A DNA stretch of 35,931 nt from an uncultured Eubacteriales bacterium (GTDB taxonomy: Bacteria > Bacillota > Clostridia > Christensenellales > Aristaeellaceae). Position numbers and translations under genes: made by a program. The notes beneath the pieces were generated by a model. It was not told where the DNA came from and did not search any database. It saw nothing but the letters and a program-made list of their open reading frames with translations. The DNA lies in NCBI GenBank assembly GCA_902760595.1, contig CACWHI010000022.1, positions 1 to 35,931 of the forward strand. The letters are read 5' to 3'. Of this stretch, positions 14,364 through 21,365 are shown one piece after another (the stretch's first letter is position 1; each line of letters starts with the position of its first letter).

Positions 14364-17039
14364 ATGAAATCATCCAATAACAGCCGCAGCTGGCGCAAAC
14401 GCCTGGTGTGCGCCCTGCTGGCGCTCTGCCTGCTGTTCACCCTGGTTCCCGCGATGGCGGAGCCCGCGCCCGCGCTGACGGAAGCAGCCAATGAAACCAG
14501 CGGCGCCGTCTTCCTTCAGGGCGACCGCGCCGGCTATCCCGTGACCAGCATGGAGGACGCCGCCAAAGTCGTAACAGCCCTGAGCCAGGAGCTGGGCACC
14601 GACGGGCGCTCCGTGTTCGAGCCCTGGCGCACCCTGACGGATACGGCGGGCAACCGCTACTATGTGTTCCAGCAGATGTACGCGGAGACCACTGTTTCCG
14701 GCGGCGCGGTGAAGATCATCACTGAGCCAGCTGGGACCATGCTCGGCGCGGTCAGCAGCGTGGAAACGGAGCTGCCGGACACCGCTCTCTCCCAGGGCAT
14801 CACCGCCCAGGAAGCGGAAGCGATCGTGCGGAAGCACGAGAAGGAACGCCTGGAGAAGGAGCCCGAGCTCCTGCCCGGCCAGACGGTCAAGGTGATCCTG
14901 CCGGTCAACCGTGACATCGATCCCTATTCCCAGGAGTCCAAGGAGGAGAGCCGCTTCGTCTGGGCGGTCTACACCAGCCACACGGAGGGCAGCGTGAAGC
15001 AGGGCTCCGACCTGCCCTTCCTGGCGCACTATGTCGCCATGGACGGCGCCTACCTGTACAGCCTGCCCACCCAGATGCCCGGCGACATCGCCTCCGTGTC
15101 CGGCTACGACGCCTCGTACGTGTTCCAGTTCATGGAGTCCGTCCCCTATACCGGCACCATCAGCATGCCTGACGGCACCAAGCAGGAGATCAGCCTGGAC
15201 CTGATGCGCGACAGCCGCACCGGCATGTACTACCTGGGCAACCTGGAGCGCCGCATCGCGGTCGCGGACTGCTATCCCTTCCTGTACGAGCAGGGCAGGG
15301 TAAAGCTGGAAGCCAGCCCGGACAACACCGGCTGGGACGAGACCTGCCTCGTCTCCCTGTACAACTACTGCCGCGCGTGGGATTATTACGCCGCCATCGG
15401 CTGGCGCGGCGGGGACGGGCTGGAGACCCCGATCCTGATCCTGAAGGATTACTGCGACGCGAACCACCAGCCGGTCGACAACGCGGCCTATGCGGGCAAG
15501 TACTACGGCTGGCAGCTCTTCCTGTCCAGCTCGGCCAACCAGTTCAGCAAGGCGCTGGACGTGCTCGCCCACGAATTCACCCACTGCGTGACGACCTCCG
15601 TGATGACCTATAACGCGTATATGAACGATTACGGCGCCATCAACGAGGCCATGAGCGACATCCACGGCAATATCTGCGAGATGCTGGCCGGCGCGACCAC
15701 GGACACCACCTGGATCCTGGGCGAAAGCAGCGGCCAGCCTGTGCGCAGCATGAGCGACCCGCACCGGCATCAGCAGCCGGAATACGCCTGGGATCTGTAC
15801 TACCAGCCCCGGGTGCAGACGCCGACGGACATCAACGACCGCGGCGGCGTGCATACCAACTCCTCCCTGCTGAACCGGATCGCCTACCTGCTCTGCACGC
15901 AGGGCGGCATGACCCTGGAGGAGGCCCGCGCCTTCTGGTTCGCGGTGGACTGCACCATGGTGCCCGGCACCGATTATGTACAGCTGGCCAAGCTGCTGCC
16001 CTGGGTCATGGGCAACCTGGGCCTGAACACCTATCTGCCCGCGCTGGAGCAGGCCATTGAGGCCACCGGCATCAGGGACAGCCGGCTGCCCGAGAAGGTG
16101 CCGGAGGACCGCGCGCTCGTCAGCCTCACCCTGCCTGACAAGGAGATCTTCACCGACGGCAACTGGAACATGTATGTGCTGACGCTGGACGTTCCCGCCT
16201 TCCAGGCCCGGATCCAGGACGTGATCCACGGCACCAACGGCTGTGAAAATGCTTTGACCGAGCTGATGGACGCTATCGGCGAAGTGATGAAAGCCTCCAA
16301 GCCCGAGCCGGAGAAGAAGGAAGAGGAGAAGGGCTTCCTGGACGGGCTGCTGGATCTGCTGAACGGCGAAAAGAAAGAAGAGCCCGCGCCGGAGCCCAAA
16401 GAGGAAGCGCCCGTGAATTCCGCCGCGCTCGGCGATTGGCTGAGGAAATACTTCAGCGGCACCTACTTCGCCGGCGGCGCGGCCGCCGGTCAGGACGGAC
16501 GCACCATCCGCATGATGGCCCGTCCCGGCACCGCCCTTCCCATGCTGCTGCAGCTGAAGATCAAGCCCGGCACCGTAGAGCCTGAAACACTCGACCTCGC
16601 CGTGTACGTCGCGGGCCGCTGGGTGGAACTGGGCTTCGTGCTCCAGCAGGCGGCGGAGCTGGACAAGATGACCGAGGAGGAGCAGAACAAGTATTTCGAA
16701 CAGCTCGACCTGTCCGCCTATAAAGACCTCCTCATCGGCGAAGACGGAAAGCCGGACCTGCAGCGGTTCTTTGACAAGGTATTCCTCAAGATCGCCGGCG
16801 GCGAGACCGTGGAGCTTCCGAGCACCGGCCTGGAAAACGCCCAGATCCTGAGCGGCGAGGCGCTGCAGAGCATCATGCCGGAAGAAGCGGCGCCGACTGA
16901 AGAGAAGCCGGCCGAGGAAAAGCCCGCCGAGGAAAAGCCAGCTGAAGAAAACTCGGCTGAAGAGAAGCCGGATGAAGAAAAGCCCGCCGAGGAGAAACCC
17001 ACTGAAGATAGGGTGGAGGAAGAAAAACCCGCTGCCTGA
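14364..17039 (+). CDS. Secreted M4 (thermolysin-type) metallopeptidase with long acidic tail
   Basis: The 891-residue precursor has a signal peptide (RKRLVCALLALCLLFTLVPA, cleavage after AMA near residue 32) and a propeptide (about 40-270) of FTP/PepSY type. The catalytic domain has HEFTH (403-407, zinc ligands and catalytic Glu404), the third zinc ligand Glu428 in GAINEAMSD, and GGVHTNSSLLNRIAYLL with the transition-state histidine. All active-site residues are present. Downstream lies a region of about 330 residues absent from plain thermolysins. It includes a Lys/Glu-rich linker (KPEPEKKEEEKGFLDGLLDL), a possible Ig-like segment (about 690-840), and a terminal run of (A)EEKP repeats. No LPXTG or transmembrane anchor is seen, so it is probably released or held ionically to the cell wall. 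Confidence 0.93.
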   Translation: MKSSNNSRSWRKRLVCALLALCLLFTLVPAMAEPAPALTEAANETSGAVFLQGDRAGYPVTSMEDAAKVVTALSQELGTDGRSVFEPWRTLTDTAGNRYYVFQQMYAETTVSGGAVKIITEPAGTMLGAVSSVETELPDTALSQGITAQEAEAIVRKHEKERLEKEPELLPGQTVKVILPVNRDIDPYSQESKEESRFVWAVYTSHTEGSVKQGSDLPFLAHYVAMDGAYLYSLPTQMPGDIASVSGYDASYVFQFMESVPYTGTISMPDGTKQEISLDLMRDSRTGMYYLGNLERRIAVADCYPFLYEQGRVKLEASPDNTGWDETCLVSLYNYCRAWDYYAAIGWRGGDGLETPILILKDYCDANHQPVDNAAYAGKYYGWQLFLSSSANQFSKALDVLAHEFTHCVTTSVMTYNAYMNDYGAINEAMSDIHGNICEMLAGATTDTTWILGESSGQPVRSMSDPHRHQQPEYAWDLYYQPRVQTPTDINDRGGVHTNSSLLNRIAYLLCTQGGMTLEEARAFWFAVDCTMVPGTDYVQLAKLLPWVMGNLGLNTYLPALEQAIEATGIRDSRLPEKVPEDRALVSLTLPDKEIFTDGNWNMYVLTLDVPAFQARIQDVIHGTNGCENALTELMDAIGEVMKASKPEPEKKEEEKGFLDGLLDLLNGEKKEEPAPEPKEEAPVNSAALGDWLRKYFSGTYFAGGAAAGQDGRTIRMMARPGTALPMLLQLKIKPGTVEPETLDLAVYVAGRWVELGFVLQQAAELDKMTEEEQNKYFEQLDLSAYKDLLIGEDGKPDLQRFFDKVFLKIAGGETVELPSTGLENAQILSGEALQSIMPEEAAPTEEKPAEEKPAEEKPAEENSAEEKPDEEKPAEEKPTEDRVEEEKPAA

Positions 17040-17053
17040 CCTATCCGCAAAGA

Positions 17054-17094
17054 ACGGCGCTGCTGCGCATCAGATCGCAGCAGCCCCGTTTCAT
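17054..17094 (+). terminator. Terminator between the M4 peptidase and ynbB-like genes
   Basis: ACGG-C-GCTGCTGCG (17054-17067) pairs with CGCAGCAGC-C-CCGT (17076-17089), with one C-C mismatch. TTTCATT follows. On the opposite strand the stem is followed by TCTTTG. It may serve both converging genes. Confidence 0.65.
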
Positions 17095-17110
17095 TGGGGA
17101 TATGGGCTCC

Positions 17111-18352
17111 TCACAGCATGTCCTTCATACGCTCCAGCGCGCGCCGCAGGGCGATCTTGCCATGAGCGTAGGTCAGGCCGCCCTGCTGGTAGACCACGTA
17201 GGGATCGCGCATCGGACCGTCCGCGGACAGCTCGATGGACGCGCCGGCCACGAAGGTGCCGGCGGCCATGATCACCTGGTCCTGGTAGCCGGGCATGTCC
17301 CAGGGCTCCGGCACGGCGTTGCTGTCCACCGGCGAGGCGGCCTGGATGGCCTGGCAATAGGCCACCATGCGCTCCGGCGTTTCCATCCGGATCGCCTGGA
17401 TGATGTCCGCGCGCTTCGCGTCCACGGCGGGAACGGTCTTCATGCCCAGGCGCTCAAAGACGGCGGCGGTCAGCAGGCTCACCTTCAGCGCCTCGCACAC
17501 CGTGTGCGGGGCCATGAACAGGCCCTGGTAGAAAGGCCGGTAGCTGCCCGCGTAGCTGCCCACCTCGCGGCCGATACCCGGCGCGGTCAGTCGCGCCTCC
17601 ACACGGCGGATGGCCGCTTCCGTGCCGGCGATGTAGCCGCCGGTCGGGGCGAGACCGCCGCCGATATTCTTGATGAGGGAACCGGCCATCACGTCCGCGC
17701 CGTAGAAGAGCGGCTCCTCGTCGCAGACGAATTCGCCATAGCAGTTGTCCACCATCAGGAAGATGTCCGGCCGCACGGCCTTGACCGCCCGGAACAGCGG
17801 CGCCATATCCTCCGGCGCGACGGTGGGCCGCAGGGCATAGCCGCGGCTGCGCTGGGTCAGGATGACCCGGGTCTCCGGGCGGATCACCGCCAGCACGGCG
17901 GGCACGTCGATGCCGGTCTCCGTCATGGGCACGCTGCTGAAGGTGACGCCCATCTCCTTCAGGGATCCCGGCGCGTCCCCCGCGATGCCGATGACCTCGT
18001 CCATGGTATCGTAGGGCTTTTCCGTGGCGCTCAGCAGGTGGTCGCCAGGCCTGAGCAGGCCGAACAGGCACATGGACAGGGCGTGGGTGCCCGACGCGAT
18101 CTGCGGGCGCACGATGGCGGCCTCGGTCCTGAACAGCTTCGCGTACAGGCGCTCCAGCGTGTCGCGGCCCTGGTCGTCATAGCCGTAGCCGTTGGTAGAG
18201 TTGAAGTGGCGGAGGGCTACCTGCTCCTCCGCGAACAGATCCAGCACGCGGGCCGTCAGGCGCTCCTCGCGGGCCTCCAGGGCGGCGAACCGGTCCTTCA
18301 GGGCGCTTTCGCATTCCGCAATGAGAACAGAAGGATTCTTCATGTCAGTCAT
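17111..18352 (-). CDS. ynbB: PLP-dependent Cys/Met-metabolism-type protein, YnbB / aluminium-resistance family
   Basis: This is a fold-type I PLP enzyme of about 413 residues, in the family annotated as aluminium resistance protein or methionine gamma-lyase-like. The PLP lysine is K228 in AGSLIKNIGGGLAPTGGYIAG. The aspartate that contacts the PLP ring is D202 in MVDNCYGEFV. The N-terminal part has NSTNGYGYDDQGRDTLERLY. The reaction has not been assigned by sequence; C-S lyase activity is plausible. I prefer the ATG at 18352 to the GTG at 18361, but both have weak ribosome sites. In Bacillus subtilis ynbB lies just after miaA-hfq-hflX. Here miaA lies upstream on the same strand, and a toxin-antitoxin pair sits between. 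Confidence 0.9.
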   Translation of the reverse strand: MTDMKNPSVLIAECESALKDRFAALEAREERLTARVLDLFAEEQVALRHFNSTNGYGYDDQGRDTLERLYAKLFRTEAAIVRPQIASGTHALSMCLFGLLRPGDHLLSATEKPYDTMDEVIGIAGDAPGSLKEMGVTFSSVPMTETGIDVPAVLAVIRPETRVILTQRSRGYALRPTVAPEDMAPLFRAVKAVRPDIFLMVDNCYGEFVCDEEPLFYGADVMAGSLIKNIGGGLAPTGGYIAGTEAAIRRVEARLTAPGIGREVGSYAGSYRPFYQGLFMAPHTVCEALKVSLLTAAVFERLGMKTVPAVDAKRADIIQAIRMETPERMVAYCQAIQAASPVDSNAVPEPWDMPGYQDQVIMAAGTFVAGASIELSADGPMRDPYVVYQQGGLTYAHGKIALRRALERMKDML

Positions 18353-18374
18353 ATTTACCACACTCTCATTATGA

Positions 18375-18779
18375 TCATACTGAAATCACACATTTTTCGC
18401 CATATCCGGGGATCAGGCTGTCATGCGTGAGAAAACGCAGGTTTTCAGCCTTCGCCTGGGCCAGCAGGAGACGGTCGAAGGGGTCGTTATGCTCCGCCGC
18501 ACCGGAAGAGCGGACAAGGGTGCTGACCTGAAGAATATGTCTGTCCTTCAGATCCAGCGGGAAAAAGCCAGCCTGCTGGCACGCCTGGGCAAAATCGCGC
18601 TCATTGAACGGAATATCATCAGGCCGTCTGGCATGCTTTAGAAGAACTTCCCAAACAGATACCGCGCTGTAATACACTGTATTATCCGGATCAAGGATCA
18701 GGCCGCGCGCTTTTCCCGAAAGCGCAGGATCGTCGTTCAGCGCCCAGACGGCGATATGCGTATCCAGCAAAAGATTCAT
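18375..18779 (-). CDS. vapC: PIN-domain toxin, VapC type
   Basis: This 134-residue PIN-domain RNase has the family acidic residues D6 (LLLDTHIAVW), E44 (SAVSVWEVLLK), D99/D102 (HNDPFDRLLLAQA) and D120 (FLTHDSLI). Toxins of this group (COG3744-like) cleave RNA and are neutralised by the partner antitoxin. Its ATG overlaps the antitoxin stop by four bases (ATGA), which implies coupled translation. The module is AT-richer than the genes around it, which suggests acquisition by transfer. It ends just before the ynbB-like gene on the same strand. Confidence 0.92.
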   Translation of the reverse strand: MNLLLDTHIAVWALNDDPALSGKARGLILDPDNTVYYSAVSVWEVLLKHARRPDDIPFNERDFAQACQQAGFFPLDLKDRHILQVSTLVRSSGAAEHNDPFDRLLLAQAKAENLRFLTHDSLIPGYGEKCVISV

Positions 18780-19018
18780 AGCGTTCCCCCTGAGAGCAGG
18801 TCGGCGATCGCTTCATTATCCCGATCAAAATCCCCGGTGGTATTGAACCTGCCTCTGGCAACACCGATCCGGTTTGACACATCCGCATCGCTGACGAGGG
18901 TGATTTTGACCACTGGCTTGCCGTTCCGGGCGACTGTGATAGAATCCTCCCGCTTTGATTCCAGCAGCCGGATCAGTTTGGAAAGCTCCGTCTTTGCTTC
19001 AAGAATATTGACTTGCAC
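18776..19018 (-). CDS. Type II antitoxin, Phd/YefM-like
   Basis: The 80-residue protein MQVNILEAKTELSKLIRLLE, SKREDSITVARNGKPVVKIT is a Phd/YefM N-terminal DNA-binding domain. A flexible tail (residues 55-80) is expected to wrap the PIN toxin. I placed the start at the GTG at 19018 because AAGGGGG lies at the right distance upstream. Longer readings run back through the promoter palindrome. The toxin gene overlaps its stop. Together with the toxin it should repress its own promoter, where a 31-bp inverted repeat lies. Confidence 0.88.
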   Translation of the reverse strand: MQVNILEAKTELSKLIRLLESKREDSITVARNGKPVVKITLVSDADVSNRIGVARGRFNTTGDFDRDNEAIADLLSGGTL

Positions 19019-19042
19019 AGTCTTTGCCCCCTTCATAAGTCT

Positions 19043-19104
19043 GGTCAGTAAGACCAGGCTGGTCTTTCTGACCATATTATATATGATTTCTGGAGAGATT
19101 GCAA
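19043..19104 (-). promoter_or_regulatory. Toxin-antitoxin promoter and 31-bp palindromic operator
   Basis: On the minus strand -35 TTGCAA (19099-19104), a 17-base spacer and a perfect -10 TATAAT (19076-19081) are followed by an inverted repeat at 19043-19073. GGTCAG (19043-19048) and AAGACCA (19050-19056) pair with TGGTCTT (19060-19066) and CTGACC (19068-19073), around a 3-base centre with one mismatch. The predicted start lies inside it. This is the arrangement expected of an autorepressed toxin-antitoxin operon. Confidence 0.8.
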
Positions 19105-19108
19105 GTTA

Positions 19109-19268
19109 TTGCTCCACCAATTAATTCATGAAGCTGGATTCGGCAGTATAAGGGGTGGGAGACAAGAAACGGAAGCGCAGGCGTACCCCCGGTACGGCAA
19201 GCTTTCGTGACGCAGTATACCACCCCTTATACTGTCGAAGATGGTTCAGGAATTAGTTGGTGGAGTAA
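19109..19268. mobile_element. MITE-like 160-bp fold-back element with candidate TA target duplication
   Basis: The element begins TTGCTCCACCAA and ends TTGGTGGAGTAA. Its arms (19109-19158 and 19220-19268) are inverted copies. The outer ~24 and inner ~20 bases are nearly identical (the inner block is CAGTATAAGGGGTGG), and a short mismatched stretch separates them. The exact centre folds too: CGTACC (19182-19187) with GGTACG (19191-19196). TA flanks both sides (19107-19108 and 19269-19270). There is no coding potential. It fits a non-autonomous MITE, perhaps of an IS630/Tc1-type transposase. It lies between miaA and the toxin-antitoxin promoter and may also terminate miaA transcripts. Confidence 0.72.
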
Positions 19269-19292
19269 TATTGTCTGTGACGCCGACGCCCT

Positions 19293-20213
19293 TTACCGGC
19301 TTTGAATCACACACATCATCTCATCAAACGCCTGTTCCATCGTCCTGCCTTCATTCATCGTGATCCAGTGGATGCGCTTGTCGGCGCGGAACCAGGTCAG
19401 CTGTCGCTTGGCGTAGTTGCGGGACCGGCGCTTGATCAGCTCGACGGCCTCCTCCGGCGGCGCGTTGTCCCGCAGGACGGGGATCAGCTCCTTGTAACCG
19501 ATGCCCTGCATGGCCTGCGCGTCGGCGGGAACGCCGCTGTCCAGCAGCCGGCGCACCTCCTCCGCAAGTCCCTCCGCCATCATCACGTCCACCCGGGCGT
19601 CGATGCGCCGGTACAGCGTGTCGCGCGGCCAGTCCAGCGCGAACAGCAGAAAGCGCCAGGGCATATCCTCCGGGTCGGGCGGCTTCTGCTCGGAAAAGCG
19701 GGTCCCCGTCAGCTCATAGACCTCCAGCGCCCGCACCACCCGGCGCAGGTCGTTGGGATGCAGCCGCTCCGCCGTGACGGGATCCACCGCCCGCAGCCGG
19801 TCGTGCACCGCCTGCACGCCCTCCGAAGCCGCCATCGCCTCGTACCGGTCGCGGATTGCCTGATCGCCCCGCACATAGCCATAGTCCATGGGCTGGGATA
19901 GCCCGCGCAGATAGAAGCCCGTTCCGCCCACCAGGATCGGCGCCGGGATCCGTTCCAGCAGCGGCCGGGCCAGCGCGGTATACTGAGTCACCGAAAACGG
20001 CTCCGCCGGGTCCGCCACATCCAGCAGGTGATGCGGGGCCTGGGCCTTCTCCTCCGCGGTGGGCTTGGCCGTGCCGATGTCCATGCCGCGGTAGATCTGC
20101 ATGGAGTCCATGCACAGGATCTCGCCGCCCAGCTCCCGCGCCAGGCGCAGGGACAGGTTCGTCTTCCCGCTGGCGGTCGGGCCGACGAGGCCGTAAACAA
20201 GCTTTTTTTCCAT
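19293..20213 (-). CDS. miaA: tRNA dimethylallyltransferase MiaA
   Basis: MiaA adds a dimethylallyl group to A37 of tRNAs reading UNN codons. The protein of about 306 residues has the P-loop GPTASGKT, the motif DSMQIYRGMDIGTAKPT, HHLLDVADPAEPFSVTQY, the substrate segment ILVGGTGFYLRGL, and the C-terminal QGIGYKEL and KRRSRNYAKRQLTWFR. Length and motifs are complete. The HAD gene stop (TGA) directly abuts the GTG/ATG start pair (20216 and 20213), so translation is probably coupled. I chose the ATG. hfq and hflX, frequent neighbours of miaA, are absent here. Confidence 0.96.
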   Translation of the reverse strand: MEKKLVYGLVGPTASGKTNLSLRLARELGGEILCMDSMQIYRGMDIGTAKPTAEEKAQAPHHLLDVADPAEPFSVTQYTALARPLLERIPAPILVGGTGFYLRGLSQPMDYGYVRGDQAIRDRYEAMAASEGVQAVHDRLRAVDPVTAERLHPNDLRRVVRALEVYELTGTRFSEQKPPDPEDMPWRFLLFALDWPRDTLYRRIDARVDVMMAEGLAEEVRRLLDSGVPADAQAMQGIGYKELIPVLRDNAPPEEAVELIKRRSRNYAKRQLTWFRADKRIHWITMNEGRTMEQAFDEMMCVIQSR

Positions 20214-20216
20214 CAC

Positions 20217-20873
20217 TCAATCAAAAAGGAATTTTTCCAGTTCTTCCGGCGTATCGAAGCAATGCTCGCTGAAACGGGCCATGAAGGCTTTGATCTCGGG
20301 GACGTCATAGGCCCAGCAGGCCGCGGCGAAGGGGACATGGGCGGCCTGGGCCATATCGAAGCCCGGCTTCAGGTCGTCCACCATCAGCAGCTGCTCCGGC
20401 TTCAGGCTGAGGCGGCGCATGATCTCCTGGAGCGGCCAGGGGCTGGGCTTGCGGCGCTCCTTCGGCTGCTCCCAGCCGTAGACGATATCCGGCTCCGGCA
20501 GGCCGTTTTCCCGGTAGTCGCGGCGGATGTTGACGTCCACGGAGTGCGAGACCACGCACACGTACCCGCCCTCGGCCTTCTGGCGCCGGATGATCTTCGC
20601 CATGCCGGGATAGACGTCCGGCACGATGCGGCGCACCCAGGACTGCCAGATCTCGTACTCCTGCTTGAGCTCGTCGTCGGTGAAGCGCAGCACGTCGGTC
20701 ATATACGGCAAAAAACCCGGATCAAAATTGATCCGGAAATAATCCTCCAGCGACATCCACACCCCCGGCCGCATCTGCTTCATTTCGTCCAGAAACGCCG
20801 GATAATGGATGTGCGCCGTGGAATCGGTCACGGTATCGTCGTGGTCAAGAACCAGGCAGGGGTAACGAAGCAC
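20217..20873 (-). CDS. HAD-superfamily hydrolase (phosphatase-like)
   Basis: This 218-residue protein has the HAD nucleophile motif LVLDHDDTVTDS (D10, D12), a helical cap (about 20-85), the motif II serine in VCVVSHSVD, the lysine of the KPSPWPL segment, and motif IV LLMVDDLKPGFDMAQAA. It is most like the phosphoglycolate phosphatase/beta-phosphoglucomutase branch. The substrate is unknown. The GTG start at 20873 follows AAAGGAG. It abuts miaA downstream and lies after the tandem repeat block that follows the ABC exporter. Confidence 0.85.
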   Translation of the reverse strand: MLRYPCLVLDHDDTVTDSTAHIHYPAFLDEMKQMRPGVWMSLEDYFRINFDPGFLPYMTDVLRFTDDELKQEYEIWQSWVRRIVPDVYPGMAKIIRRQKAEGGYVCVVSHSVDVNIRRDYRENGLPEPDIVYGWEQPKERRKPSPWPLQEIMRRLSLKPEQLLMVDDLKPGFDMAQAAHVPFAAACWAYDVPEIKAFMARFSEHCFDTPEELEKFLFD

Positions 20874-20930
20874 GGCGGAACTCCTTTGGGACAGAGTAAA
20901 CGAAGTTGGGGGTATAAGTATGAAGTAGGA

Positions 20931-21365
20931 AGTAGGAGGTAGGAAGTAATTCTTGTTGCGCTGGAAAAGTTTGCAGCGCCGAGAGCCTGAAGTAGAATTA
21001 CTTCCTGCTTCCTACTTCATCCTTCCTACTTTGCTCTTACGACAGCTCAAACATTCCCGTATACAGCTGATAATAAGTAGGAGGTAGGAAGTAATTCTTG
21101 TTGCGCTTGAAGAGTTTGCAGCGCCGAGAGCCTGAAGTAGAATTACTTCCTACTGCCTACTTCATCCTTCCTACTTTGCTCTTACGACAGCTCAAACATT
21201 CCCGTATACAGCTGATAATAAGTAGGAGGTAGGAAGTAATTCTTGTTGCGCTGGAAGAGTTTGCAGCGCCGAGAGCCTGAAGTAGAATTACTTCCTACTT
21301 CCTGCTTCATCCTTCCTACTTTGCTCTTACGACAGCTCAAACATTCCCGTATACAGCTGATAATA
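20931..21365. repeat. Three tandem 145-bp repeats, each carrying the 3' end of the ABC exporter gene
   Basis: Units lie at 20931-21075, 21076-21220 and 21221-21365 with an exact 145-bp period and only scattered differences. Each unit contains an imperfect stem whose arms are GTAGGA-rich (in unit 3, 21221-21243 with about 21284-21307), with an inner GCGCTG/CAGCGC stem. Each also contains an identical 39-bp segment encoding the last 12 codons plus stop (YYQLYTGMFELS) of the ABC gene. Only the copy at 21327-21365 is joined to the gene; those at 21037-21075 and 21182-21220 are orphan tails. The block fills most of the 453-base gap between the ABC gene and the HAD gene and contains no other gene. 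The large stems may act as terminators. Confidence 0.95.

Noticed and set aside
14370..16229. A 619-codon minus-strand open frame inside the M4 peptidase gene
   Set aside because: The plus-strand gene has a signal peptide and full zinc-site motifs. The antisense reading is compositionally biased and has no motif.
20931..21365. Tandem repeats considered as a CRISPR array
   Set aside because: The 145-bp units abut directly with no spacers of unique sequence, contain gene ends, and there are no cas genes.
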